The translations under genes were made by a program, and so were the position numbers. A stretch of 64,000 nucleotides of DNA from Chlorogloea sp. CCALA 695. GTDB taxonomy: Bacteria > Cyanobacteriota > Cyanobacteriia > Cyanobacteriales > Chroococcidiopsidaceae. The stretch lies in contig NZ_PVWN01000014.1 of NCBI RefSeq assembly GCF_003003885.1, positions 37,504 through 101,503 of the forward strand. Direction: 5' to 3'. Shown here piece after piece: positions 49,198 to 57,539 of this stretch (within the stretch, counting starts at the first letter, position 1; each line of letters opens with the position of its first letter). The notes beneath the pieces are model-generated. The model was not told the DNA's origin. It ran no database searches and was given only the letters and a program-made list of their open reading frames with translations.

Positions 49198-50652
49198 ATG
49201 TACCTAACGCAGAATCAAACCCAGCGACAGCCCAATTTACTCCAGCGATTAGTTAAGGAAAATCGTGGCAATTACCGCGTTACAACGCAACATGGATGTC
49301 CGCGAATACCGTTAACAATTCAATTGCGACAGTATCAAAAGCAAGCCGTCGCTAACTGGTTTATTAATTCTGGTAGGGGAACACTGAAAATGGCAACGGG
49401 TAGCGGTAAGACTATTACTGCTTTAGCGATCGCCTGCGAACTATATCAGAAAATTGGTTTGCAGGTATTGCTGGTAGTCTGCCCTTACCGCCATCTAGTC
49501 AGCCAATGGGCGCGCGAAAGTGAAAAGTTTGGGTTAGTTCCCGTTTTAGCTTTTGAAAGCGTCACTGGCTGGCAAAGTCAGCTATCCACCCAACTTTACA
49601 ATGTCCGGGCGGGAAACCAAGCTTTTGTTACTGTAATTACGACAAATTCAACTTTAATGGGGGAAGGTTTACAATCTCAGCTAAAATACTTCCCCGAAAA
49701 AACTTTAATAGTCGGCGATGAAGCCCACAATTTAGGCGCGCCCAAACTAGAACAAAGTTTACCTCGCAACATTGGCTTACGTCTGGCTTTATCGGCTACT
49801 CCAGAGCGCTATTTTGACGTACAAGGTACAGAATTTATCTTTGACTACTTTGGCAAAGTATTACAACCGGAGCTTACTTTAGCTGACGCGATTTCTCAAG
49901 GGGCTTTAGTTCACTACCTTTATTATCCCATTCTTGTAGACTTGACAGAACCGGAAGCTTATGCTTATGCGCGATTAACTACTAGAATTGGTTGGATACT
50001 AGCCTCGAAAGAAAACATCAAAAATAACGAAGCTTTAACAGCATTATTGATGCAGAGAGCAAGATTAGTAGGTTGCGCGTCTAACAAATTAGTAGCATTA
50101 AAACAGTTGATGTGCGATCGCCTGCATACCCATTACACTTTGTTTTACTGCGGAGATGGCACAATTGAAGGCGCTGTTAGTAACGAGAACACCCGCCAAA
50201 TCGCCGCCGTTGTCAAGCTTTTGGGTGCAGAGTTAAATTATCGAGTCAATACTTACACCGCCGAAACCCCGTTAGCACAGCGCGAAGAATTACGCCGACA
50301 GTTTGAAAACCAAGATTTACAAGGATTAGTAGCAATTCGCTGTTTAGATGAAGGGGTAGATATTCCCGCCATCCAAACCGCCGTAATATTAGCTAGTAGC
50401 AGCAATCCGCGCCAATTTATTCAGAGGCGAGGAAGAATTTTGCGCCCCTATCCCGGCAAACAACGCGCTACTCTATTTGACATGATAGTTATACCACCCC
50501 AGTTAGATCGGCAAACTTGGGAAGTAGAGCGCAACTTACTAAGAAAAGAATTAAAAAGATTTATAGAATTTGCCGACTTAGCAGACAATGCAGGGGAAGC
50601 CAGAAGCACTTTACTAACGTTACAAAAAGAGTACGGATTACTAGACCTGTAA
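49198..50652 (+). CDS. SF2 helicase, like phosphorothioation-linked restriction enzymes
   Basis: 484 residues. RQYQKQAVANWF (Q-like motif) is followed by MATGSGKTITAL (Walker A, near 65), VGDEAHN (DEAH box, near 173), LALSATP (motif III, near 198), VAIRCLDEGVDIP (motif V) and QFIQRRGRILRP (motif VI, near 407). Both RecA-like lobes are complete and there is no extra nuclease domain. I recall this architecture as the family named DNA phosphorothioation system restriction enzyme (TIGR04095), usually found near dnd genes. Here it follows lexA by 45 bases and heads a cluster with a DndD-like ATPase. The dnd assignment is from memory; helicase identity is secure. Confidence 0.8.
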   Translation: MYLTQNQTQRQPNLLQRLVKENRGNYRVTTQHGCPRIPLTIQLRQYQKQAVANWFINSGRGTLKMATGSGKTITALAIACELYQKIGLQVLLVVCPYRHLVSQWARESEKFGLVPVLAFESVTGWQSQLSTQLYNVRAGNQAFVTVITTNSTLMGEGLQSQLKYFPEKTLIVGDEAHNLGAPKLEQSLPRNIGLRLALSATPERYFDVQGTEFIFDYFGKVLQPELTLADAISQGALVHYLYYPILVDLTEPEAYAYARLTTRIGWILASKENIKNNEALTALLMQRARLVGCASNKLVALKQLMCDRLHTHYTLFYCGDGTIEGAVSNENTRQIAAVVKLLGAELNYRVNTYTAETPLAQREELRRQFENQDLQGLVAIRCLDEGVDIPAIQTAVILASSSNPRQFIQRRGRILRPYPGKQRATLFDMIVIPPQLDRQTWEVERNLLRKELKRFIEFADLADNAGEARSTLLTLQKEYGLLDL

Positions 50653-50706
50653 GCTTAGTTAAAATAATACATTCATTCTTTGAATTTGGTGCGTTTAGAT
50701 ACCAAC

Positions 50707-50880
50707 ATGAATCAAGAAACTAATATCAACGACATTCAAGCACCGATTACAACTGCGCCGCCGGAAGTTAGGAACATTATTGAAAAAGTATTGCAAGCTG
50801 AGAAAGATAAACTATACATGAAAAGTCCTTGGAATATTAATGACGATATTCTCAAAATTATCAAGGAAGAAGTGCAATGA
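50707..50880 (+). CDS. Small acidic protein coupled to the DndD-like ATPase gene
   Basis: 57 residues from the ATG at 50707; a TTG at 50680 would add nine residues. The sequence is MNQETNINDIQAPITTAPPE, then VRNIIEKVLQAEKDKLYMKS and PWNINDDILKIIKEEVQ, an N-terminal disordered part and two predicted helices. Its TGA overlaps the ATG of the next gene by four bases (ATGA), so translation is coupled, and a stoichiometric partner of the ATPase is likely. It resembles the short proteins annotated beside DNA-modification-system ATPases, as far as I recall. No domain is assigned. Confidence 0.6.
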   Translation: MNQETNINDIQAPITTAPPEVRNIIEKVLQAEKDKLYMKSPWNINDDILKIIKEEVQ

Positions 50881-52952
50881 AATTGATGTCAATTCAATTA
50901 AATAATTTTCGTCAATTTTATAGCATGACACCGGAAATTATTTTAGCAGGCGGAGAGCGAAACACAACGGTTATTCATGGTAACAACGGCGCGGGAAAAA
51001 CAACCTTACTCAATGCTTTTACTTGGGTGTTATATGAAAAGTTTACCGCCGCCTTTGGGGTAGAAGATCAATTAGTAAATAAACGAGCAATTAGCGAAGT
51101 ACAAATAGGCGAATCTGTTGAATGTTGGGTAAATCTTGTTTTTGAACATGATGGCAAACGCTATCGTTTTAGACGCTCTTGTTATGGTTATAGAACTAAC
51201 GATAAAATTGAGCATACCAAAAGTAAACTATCTCCTTATATAGCCGCCGATGATGGAAGATGGGTAGTATCTCACCAACTAGCTGAAGACATAATTGGGC
51301 GAATTTTACCAGAGACATTGTATCAATATTTCTTTTTTGATGGCGAAAGAATCGAACGTATTGTTCGAGATGAAAAAAAGGGGGAAATTGCCGAAGCTAC
51401 TAAAGAATTATTAGGAATAAAAGTATTAAATCGTGCAGTAGAACATTTAAAAGCTGCGAGGAGAACTTTGGAAGATGAATTAAAAATAATTGGTGATTCA
51501 GAAACCAAAAAACTCTTGAAAGAACAAAAGAGTTTAGAAACCAAAATTAACGAACTCTTAGCACGACAAAAAGAAATATCTACAGAGTCGCAGTACCAAG
51601 AAGAAATAAGAAAAAATATAGGTGAGCGTTTATTAGAATTAAGTGGCGCGGGAGAACTTCAAAGTCGGCGCGACCAATTAGAACAGCAAGGTAAGTTACT
51701 TAAAGAACAATTAAAACAAGCAAAAGACATCTTAAAAAGAGTAATTTCTACACGAGGTTATACAGTTTTACTATCTGATGTCACCGCCGAGTTTAGAAAC
51801 ATTATTGATGGTTTAAGAGAAAGAGGAGAATTGCCTACAGGAATTAAGCGCCAGTTTGTCGGAGATTTGTTAGAACAAAAACGTTGTATTTGTGGTGCAG
51901 AGTTAATAAATGGTACTCACGCCCATCATTTAGTAGAATCTTGGCTAGACAAAGCAGGTTCTTCAGATGTAGAAGAAATAGCTATTCGTATGGGAGCGCA
52001 AGTAGATGAAATTGATAAACAAGTCCCTGAATTTTGGCAAGAAGTAGACCGTCAGCAAGATAATATTAAACAGTACAGAACAGATATATCAACGTTAGAA
52101 AATGAGTTAGATACTATTAGAGAAAAATTAATAAATTACCCAGACGAGGATATACAACAGTTACAAAAACGCTTAGATATTACAGCATCAAAAATTTGTG
52201 ACCTAATTTTAGAACAAGGAGCAAATCAGCAAAAAGTAGATGATTTAACAATTGAAGTAGGAGAATTAGTTAAACAAGTTTCTAAGCAAAAGATGAACGA
52301 ACAGAAACAAGCTTTAGCGCAACGCAGAATTACAGCAGCGCAAGAAGCTACTGAATGTTTAATTGAAGTTAGAAAAAGATTAGAGCAACAATTTCGTTTA
52401 TTATTAGAGCAGAAAGTACAACAGATATTTGCTCAAATATCCTTTACTCCTTACATACCAAAACTAAGCGAAAAGTATGAATTAACATTAATAGAAAATA
52501 CTACTTGGCAAAATGCCACCGTTGCAGCTTCCACAGGTGAAAATCAAATACTTAGTTTATCTTTCATTGGCGCAATTATTGACCGAGTGCGAGAATGGAG
52601 CGAAAATAAATTGCTAATGGTTTCTGACAGTAGTACCTTTCCCATAGTAATGGATTCACCTTTCGGTACTTTAGACGAAATGTACAGAAGGCAAATTGCC
52701 AAAACAATTCCTAACTTAGCAAATCAATTAGTTGTATTAGTGACGAAAACGCAATGGCGCGGCGAAGTTGCTCAAGAAATGGCAAATTATATAGGTAGAG
52801 AATACATACTTACCTACAATTCTCCTAAGTTAGATTGTGAAGAAGATTCAATTGTAATAGGTAGCGATCGCTATCCTTTAGTTAAACAAAGTCCTAACGA
52901 GTTTGAATATACTGAAATCATTGAGGTACAACGTCATGATTATAGCTCCTAG
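50877..52952 (+). CDS. DndD-like SMC/RecN-type ATPase
   Basis: 691 residues. The Walker A motif HGNNGAGKTT is at about 34-43. YFFFDGERIERIVRD near 160 is a hallmark of DndD and related SbcC-like proteins. Two long coiled-coil arms (about 175-325 and 385-520) flank a CxC element (KRCICGAEL, near 335), which may act as a hook or hinge. The ABC signature region is STGENQILSLSFIGAII (near 550), and Walker B with D-loop is FPIVMDSPFGTLDE (near 588). In Dnd systems DndD is an ATPase of the modification complex; here its usual partners are absent. The start overlaps the small upstream gene and the 3' end overlaps the Uma2 gene. Confidence 0.82.
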   Translation: MKLMSIQLNNFRQFYSMTPEIILAGGERNTTVIHGNNGAGKTTLLNAFTWVLYEKFTAAFGVEDQLVNKRAISEVQIGESVECWVNLVFEHDGKRYRFRRSCYGYRTNDKIEHTKSKLSPYIAADDGRWVVSHQLAEDIIGRILPETLYQYFFFDGERIERIVRDEKKGEIAEATKELLGIKVLNRAVEHLKAARRTLEDELKIIGDSETKKLLKEQKSLETKINELLARQKEISTESQYQEEIRKNIGERLLELSGAGELQSRRDQLEQQGKLLKEQLKQAKDILKRVISTRGYTVLLSDVTAEFRNIIDGLRERGELPTGIKRQFVGDLLEQKRCICGAELINGTHAHHLVESWLDKAGSSDVEEIAIRMGAQVDEIDKQVPEFWQEVDRQQDNIKQYRTDISTLENELDTIREKLINYPDEDIQQLQKRLDITASKICDLILEQGANQQKVDDLTIEVGELVKQVSKQKMNEQKQALAQRRITAAQEATECLIEVRKRLEQQFRLLLEQKVQQIFAQISFTPYIPKLSEKYELTLIENTTWQNATVAASTGENQILSLSFIGAIIDRVREWSENKLLMVSDSSTFPIVMDSPFGTLDEMYRRQIAKTIPNLANQLVVLVTKTQWRGEVAQEMANYIGREYILTYNSPKLDCEEDSIVIGSDRYPLVKQSPNEFEYTEIIEVQRHDYSS

Positions 52953-53577
52953 TTTGCAACTAGAAACAAATATTTGGGTAAAATCTAGCCCAGAACAATT
53001 TTTAGCAATAGCTGATAAATTAAGTCACCTGAAGGCTAAAATTTATTATCATCGAGGTTACATGAGGGTTGAAATGTCACCAGTGGGACCGCTTCATGCC
53101 AGACAAAATTCTATAATTTCTAAAGTTATTAGTCTTTATGCTACTGTCAAAAATATTCGCATTGTTGAATTAGTCAATGCTAGTTTTCGTCAACTAGCTA
53201 TAAGGGAATTTCAACCAGACTTATCTTACTACATTGGTGCAGATTTTGAGTTGCCACCTCGGACAAATACACCAATTAATTTGAATGAATTTAGCCCACC
53301 TAGATTAGTAGTAGAAATTGGTGCGTCATCAGTAAATGATGATTTAGGAACAAAGCGATTACTTTATGAAAGTTCAGGTATACAAGAATACTGGGTAATC
53401 GATGCAAGTTCAGATAATGTTATTGCTTTTTCTATTTCTGAAGGACGTAGCGGTACAGTTGAAGAATCGTTAATATTACCGGGACTGGCAATTTCCCTTG
53501 TAGAATCAGCCTTAAAACGTAGTCAAACCGAAGATGATGGCGCAATCAATCGTTGGCTATTGCAAACCTTTAGCTAA
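52936..53577 (+). CDS. Uma2-family putative endonuclease
   Basis: 213 residues from the ATG at 52936, which lies 17 bases inside the ATPase gene; an in-frame start at 52903 is possible but lies deeper inside it. The DUF820/Uma2 fold shows FQPDLSYYIG, PPRLVVEIGASSVNDDLGTKRLLYESSGIQEYWVID, with the acidic D and E residues and lysine expected of a PD-(D/E)XK-like site. Uma2 proteins are abundant in cyanobacteria and often stand alone, so its place in the lexA-helicase-ATPase cluster may be functional or incidental; the overlap argues for co-transcription. Confidence 0.8.
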   Translation: MIIAPSLQLETNIWVKSSPEQFLAIADKLSHLKAKIYYHRGYMRVEMSPVGPLHARQNSIISKVISLYATVKNIRIVELVNASFRQLAIREFQPDLSYYIGADFELPPRTNTPINLNEFSPPRLVVEIGASSVNDDLGTKRLLYESSGIQEYWVIDASSDNVIAFSISEGRSGTVEESLILPGLAISLVESALKRSQTEDDGAINRWLLQTFS

Positions 53578-53579
53578 CG

Positions 53580-54362
53580 TTAGCTGGCTGACCCTTGATA
53601 GCTCAACCAAGCTCGATAAAAAATATAAATTGATAGTATTCCCAAAAAGCTGCGAAATACGATACTAACAACATGATCGGGCAACTTTGGCAAAACGCGG
53701 GTACTAATTTGCGCCCCTATCAACCCACCACATCCTAAGATTATTCCTTGAATAAATAGTACGTTTCCTGCATAAGCTTGGGTTACAGAGGAAGATACCG
53801 CCGTGCTAATAATTACCCCTAAGCTAGTTTGAATTGCCAGTTTAATCTGTTCTCCTAAGAGTAGCATTTGCAAAGGAACCATAATGACACCTCCACCTAC
53901 ACCAAATAAGCCTGCTAAAAGACCTCCCGCTCCTCCCGTTGCTATTCTAGCGATAGTTGGATTAAAGGGGGTTTTATCGGTATTTCCTTTCGCAAGTAAT
54001 TGTTTCCGCAATTGTACTAAATAAATATTAGTTAGTAGTAAAAGTCCGAACAAAGCTAGTAATAGATAAGGGGGAATATTAATTGCTAAAACTACGCCTA
54101 ATTGAGCAGTAAATAAAGCTGAAATTCCTAAATATAAAATTTTTTTTAAGTTAAAATAACCCATACGCCAATTTTGAATACTGCCAGAAACCGAAGTAAT
54201 CACAATTGCTAAACTACTGGTAGCTGTAGCTTTAATTGGCTCATTACCCAAAGATACTAAAAGTGGTACTAATATCACACCTCCACCTATACCTAATAAG
54301 CCTGCCATAATTCCTGAAACTAGCCCACCAATAGCTAAAATTAATATATCTGTTGGATTCAT
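53580..54362 (-). CDS. TauE/SafE-family membrane permease
   Basis: 260 residues from the ATG at 54362 (MNPTDILILAIGGLVSGIMA); an upstream start at 54395 adds a less typical stretch. Two repeats carry the family motif GLLGIGGGVILVPLL (near 22) and GLFGVGGGVIMVPLQ (near 160), with seven to eight hydrophobic helices overall. Members export sulfite, sulfoacetate or related organic anions; the substrate is unknown. It converges on the Uma2 gene with 2 bases between stops. Confidence 0.88.
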   Translation of the reverse strand: MNPTDILILAIGGLVSGIMAGLLGIGGGVILVPLLVSLGNEPIKATATSSLAIVITSVSGSIQNWRMGYFNLKKILYLGISALFTAQLGVVLAINIPPYLLLALFGLLLLTNIYLVQLRKQLLAKGNTDKTPFNPTIARIATGGAGGLLAGLFGVGGGVIMVPLQMLLLGEQIKLAIQTSLGVIISTAVSSSVTQAYAGNVLFIQGIILGCGGLIGAQISTRVLPKLPDHVVSIVFRSFLGILSIYIFYRAWLSYQGSAS

Positions 54363-54475
54363 AATATTTAATTTAACTACAATTGAAAAGAGCATTATAT
54401 AAATTAATGCTCTTCCTGAACAATTTTTCTATTTGTATATCTTGTAACCAAGAATTTTTAAAGGCAATGTTACAC

Positions 54476-54991
54476 TTAAGCCCAAGTTCCTACAGACGCT
54501 TTGGTAAAAGATTTAATTTCAATTCCATGACCTGACGGATCTTCGATAAATATTACGTGTTGTTCGTGTCCTGTATTTAAGAACCGAATGCGAGGTTTTT
54601 TGACGAAAGTAGTATTATGAGCAATTAAACGCTGTTTAACTGTTTCAAACACTTCATAGCTTAAAGCTGCGCCAAAATGTGGTACGGGAACATCTTCAGC
54701 ATCGACTTCTCGTTGAATATTTTTAGCACTGTATCCTGGTACTTCATGGCAAGTGAGTTGACATCCGTAGAAGTCGAAATGTACTGATGTTTTTGAAGCC
54801 CGGCGCTCTTCAATTCCCAAAACATTGGTGTAGAAATGACGCGCTTCTTCCATGTCATTTATACATAGTGAAAGATGGAAAGGGAACATCTTTGTAGTCT
54901 GCCTATCTTGATATTCACCCTTCAGTTGTTCTTGTGTAATCTGATCTAAATCGCTATCAGTAAAACTTGACAGATTTTGAGTTGCAACCAT
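54476..54991 (-). CDS. VOC-superfamily (glyoxalase/dioxygenase-like) protein
   Basis: 171 residues. After a 35-residue polar N-terminus, the VOC fold begins MFPFHLSLCINDMEEARHFYTNVLGIEERRASKTSVHFDFYGCQLTCHEV and ends with EQHVIFIEDPSGHGIEIKSF. The metal ligands of the fold are plausible at H39 (FHLSL), H75 or H82, H141 and E158. Enzyme activity cannot be told; lyase, dioxygenase and resistance proteins share the fold. It stands alone on the minus strand. Confidence 0.8.
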   Translation of the reverse strand: MVATQNLSSFTDSDLDQITQEQLKGEYQDRQTTKMFPFHLSLCINDMEEARHFYTNVLGIEERRASKTSVHFDFYGCQLTCHEVPGYSAKNIQREVDAEDVPVPHFGAALSYEVFETVKQRLIAHNTTFVKKPRIRFLNTGHEQHVIFIEDPSGHGIEIKSFTKASVGTWA

Positions 54992-55402
54992 AATTACTCT
55001 CTACTTACAAACTTAACAATCACTACTAAACTATCGATTAGTTGAATTTGATTCAGCATTTTTACTTGCCTAAGAATAACAGAGTTAAAAAGTTTTTATG
55101 CTCTGCTGAATCTACTTGAATTTAGCTTTTTTATCTAAGGATGATAACAGTAGATTTACTTAAATTAAGTTTTGTTGCAAAAATTTTGCATGCTGTTATT
55201 GGCTTGCTAGTTGATATTTTAAAAAGTGTCTCTGTGATAATACTTAAATTTTTATCAAAATTACCAAAATTTAGAAAATAGTTTTGTCAAATTGTTAAGT
55301 ATTTTTGGGCAACTACCAATAAAAAAACCACCCGATTGTAAAACATCGGTGTGGAATCTAGTTGTATTGCTGCACAAAGATTGAACAAACGCGATCGCAA
55401 TT
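54992..55402. other. 411-bp A+T-rich intergenic region
   Basis: It holds the promoter of the VOC gene on the minus strand and, near the right end, the terminator of the desaturase gene (55321-55354). No reading frame with coding character was seen. Several T-runs (e.g. around 55210-55270) give low complexity. Confidence 0.5.
55321..55354 (-). terminator. Intrinsic terminator after the desaturase gene
   Basis: On the minus strand CCACACCGAT (55354-55345) pairs with ATCGGGTGG (55336-55328) across one bulged base, with an 8-base loop, and is followed by seven T residues. It lies about 50 bases after the desaturase stop. Confidence 0.75.
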
Positions 55403-56242
55403 CTATCTCGTTGGTGGCATCGAAACTTTTTTAGCCAAGCCAAGTAGTTGCAAAGTTTTAATTGCCCACCAAGTTACATCGATTTCCCACCAACGTAATC
55501 CGGCTTTAGCGACCTTGGGGTAAGCATGGTGGTTATTGTGCCAGCCTTCGCCATAAGTCAGAATAGCAGCCCACCATAGATTGCGGGAATCGTCCTTAAT
55601 GTCGGGGAAATTGCGATAGCCGTAAAGGTGCGTTGCTGAATTGATTAACCAGGTACTATGCCAAAGGATTACAGACCTTAAGAAAATGCCGTAAATTACG
55701 AAAGGCAACCCACCACAGAGGTATAATATTGCAGCTAAAGGAATCTGCAAAAACAAATGGTAGCGATTTAACCAACGGTAGAAAGGATCGCGCGCTAAAT
55801 CTGGAGCAAATTTACTGTATTGTTTATAGTCAAAAAACTCTGGGCGCGGGTAGAAAAGCCAGACAATATGACTCCACCAAAAACCACGTCTGGAAGAATA
55901 AGGATCTTTTTCTTCGTCTTCGGTGTGGGCGTGGTGCAAACGGTGTCCTGCTACCCAAAAAATCGGCCCCCCTTGAATTGCCAATGCGCCGATAATTGCG
56001 ATCGCATATTCTAATAATTTTGGTACTTGAAAGCTACGATGGCTTAGTAATCGGTGATAACCCAAACAAATTCCAATACTACCAAACAGCCAATGGAGAA
56101 ATAATGCTACTCCCAAGGCTGACCAAGAGAAACACCCCACCGCCAACACCGCTAAGATGTGAAAAGCTGCAAAAAAACCAATACTAATCCAGCTAAGAGG
56201 AAGCGGTGGCTTACTCTCAGTTATTACTGAGCGTGCTGTCAT
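55403..56242 (-). CDS. Delta-9 acyl-lipid/acyl-CoA desaturase, DesC type
   Basis: 279 residues, a usual DesC length. It introduces the first double bond into membrane acyl chains and controls fluidity. The three histidine boxes that bind di-iron are intact: HRLLSH (first), HRLHHAHTEDEEKDPYS (HxxHH, second) and EGWHNNHHAYP (HxxHH, third). Four hydrophobic segments are visible. Cyanobacteria can hold several desC genes, so no numbered symbol is given. It is divergent from a TetR regulator gene, with two matching dyads in the 124-bp gap. Confidence 0.92.
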   Translation of the reverse strand: MTARSVITESKPPLPLSWISIGFFAAFHILAVLAVGCFSWSALGVALFLHWLFGSIGICLGYHRLLSHRSFQVPKLLEYAIAIIGALAIQGGPIFWVAGHRLHHAHTEDEEKDPYSSRRGFWWSHIVWLFYPRPEFFDYKQYSKFAPDLARDPFYRWLNRYHLFLQIPLAAILYLCGGLPFVIYGIFLRSVILWHSTWLINSATHLYGYRNFPDIKDDSRNLWWAAILTYGEGWHNNHHAYPKVAKAGLRWWEIDVTWWAIKTLQLLGLAKKVSMPPTR

Positions 56243-56298
56243 AAATTTCCCTATATAAAGATTGCCAGCGCCAGAAGCGCTATATTAATTAAAACCAT

Positions 56299-56315
56299 TG
56301 CAAGTGCTGCTTACA
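56299..56315. promoter_or_regulatory. 17-bp dyad, putative TetR operator 1
   Basis: TGCAAGTGCTGCTTACA is an imperfect palindrome of the form TGYAAG-N5-CTTRCA. The same pattern recurs 46 bases away. It lies 57 bases upstream of the desaturase ATG (minus strand) and 51 bases before the regulator ATG. Confidence 0.6.
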
Positions 56316-56344
56316 TTTCTAGTTTAACAACAACCTTTTCAAAA

Positions 56345-56361
56345 TGCAAGCATTACTTACA
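56345..56361. promoter_or_regulatory. 17-bp dyad, putative TetR operator 2
   Basis: TGCAAGCATTACTTACA has the same half-sites as operator 1 and the same following TTT. It ends 5 bases before the regulator ATG at 56367, so bound repressor would cover the ribosome-site region. Divergent placement between regulator and target is typical for TetR control. Confidence 0.6.
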
Positions 56362-56366
56362 TTTTT

Positions 56367-57524
56367 ATGTCTACTCAAAATTCCACCAGACAGAAATTAA
56401 TAGACGCAGCCTTGAAGCTGTTTACTTCTCTTGGAGTTACAGAGACTACAACTAAAGCCGTAGCGGAATTAGCGCAAGTAAACGAAGTAACCTTATTTCG
56501 GCATTTTGGCAATAAACAGGGATTAATGTTGGCGGTAATGGAAGAATCCGCAGCCTTTAAGCAACCAGGGGAATTATTACTTATTCCCGCCCAAGGAGAT
56601 AGTTTAGGAGAAGCTGTAGCCCAATATGCGATCGCGTTTCTTCAATCTGTAGCCCAAGCACCGGAATTATTACTATCTTTAATCGGTGAAGCTAGGCATT
56701 ATCCCCCCCAAAATCGCCAAGCTCTAAGCAAAGGAATAAACGAAGCAAATAGTTACTTGGCAAAGTATCTCGCCGCCGCTATAGAAAAATCCCCCAATTG
56801 CGGATTAGCCCCAGAAAAATTAGCAAGTATGCTCCTTGCAGCATTATTAGGCTACTCGGTGATTGAAAACACTTGTCCTGAACAACAATTGTGGCGCGAT
56901 CGCACTGAATTTATCGACGATTTGGTATTATTGCTAAAAGCTGAAACTACAGAACTTGCCATCAACGATTTACCCGCTTCTGTAGTCCACGAGATTTTAC
57001 ATAGAGCCAAAAAAGCGCAATTGCGTGACTACGCTTTGATATACGTTTTATTTGGCTCTGGTTTGTCTAAACAAGAAATAGCCAGTTTAGAAAAAACGCA
57101 GCAAATTAATGAAAGCGATCGCCATTTATTGCAAATAAACTCAAGACAAGTACCCGTCAATCAATGGATAATGGGCAAACGTTATGGCTCATATACCCGA
57201 AATCCTTTAACTGGTTGGCTTAGAAGCCGCACTGGCGAGCATCCAGCGTTATTTGTTAATGATGCAGGGTTGCCAATGTCTGCTTTAGATATAGATTTGT
57301 GTTGGCAAAGATTAACAGAAAACTTGTTGACACCGGAAGGGCGATCGCCAATCATTGAGCAAGCGAGGCAAACATGGTGTGTGGAAATGTTGAGTAAGGG
57401 CATGACATTAGAAAACTTGAGTATGCTTACAGGTTTGCATTTAAGCAAGCTCCAGCCTTATGCTCGTAGAGTTAAAGAAAAATTAGCCTTAGAACAAGCT
57501 ATCGATCTTGATCGCAAATCTTAA
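56367..57524 (+). CDS. TetR-family regulator fused to a degenerate tyrosine-recombinase-like domain
   Basis: 385 residues, about twice a normal TetR protein. Residues 1-60 are the TetR helix-turn-helix (TRQKLIDAALKLFTSLGVTETTTKAVAELAQVNEVTLFRHFGNKQGLMLAV); 60-195 are the usual ligand and dimer domain. Residues 200-375 read like the catalytic domain of XerC-type recombinases (RDYALIYVLFGSGLSKQEIASLEK; ALFVNDAGLPMSALDIDLCWQRL; QARQTWCVEMLSKGMTLENLSMLTGLHLSKLQPYARR). Arg I is Ser, the HxxR His is Glu and the later His is Leu; only the second Arg and the Tyr stay, so strand exchange is unlikely. It probably represses itself and the divergent desaturase. Confidence 0.8.
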   Translation: MSTQNSTRQKLIDAALKLFTSLGVTETTTKAVAELAQVNEVTLFRHFGNKQGLMLAVMEESAAFKQPGELLLIPAQGDSLGEAVAQYAIAFLQSVAQAPELLLSLIGEARHYPPQNRQALSKGINEANSYLAKYLAAAIEKSPNCGLAPEKLASMLLAALLGYSVIENTCPEQQLWRDRTEFIDDLVLLLKAETTELAINDLPASVVHEILHRAKKAQLRDYALIYVLFGSGLSKQEIASLEKTQQINESDRHLLQINSRQVPVNQWIMGKRYGSYTRNPLTGWLRSRTGEHPALFVNDAGLPMSALDIDLCWQRLTENLLTPEGRSPIIEQARQTWCVEMLSKGMTLENLSMLTGLHLSKLQPYARRVKEKLALEQAIDLDRKS

Positions 57525-57539
57525 ATTTACTGAAAACCA

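Noticed and set aside
55261..55443. 60-codon minus-strand frame at the end of the desaturase gene
   Set aside because: It overlaps the desaturase 3' end and runs through its terminator hairpin.
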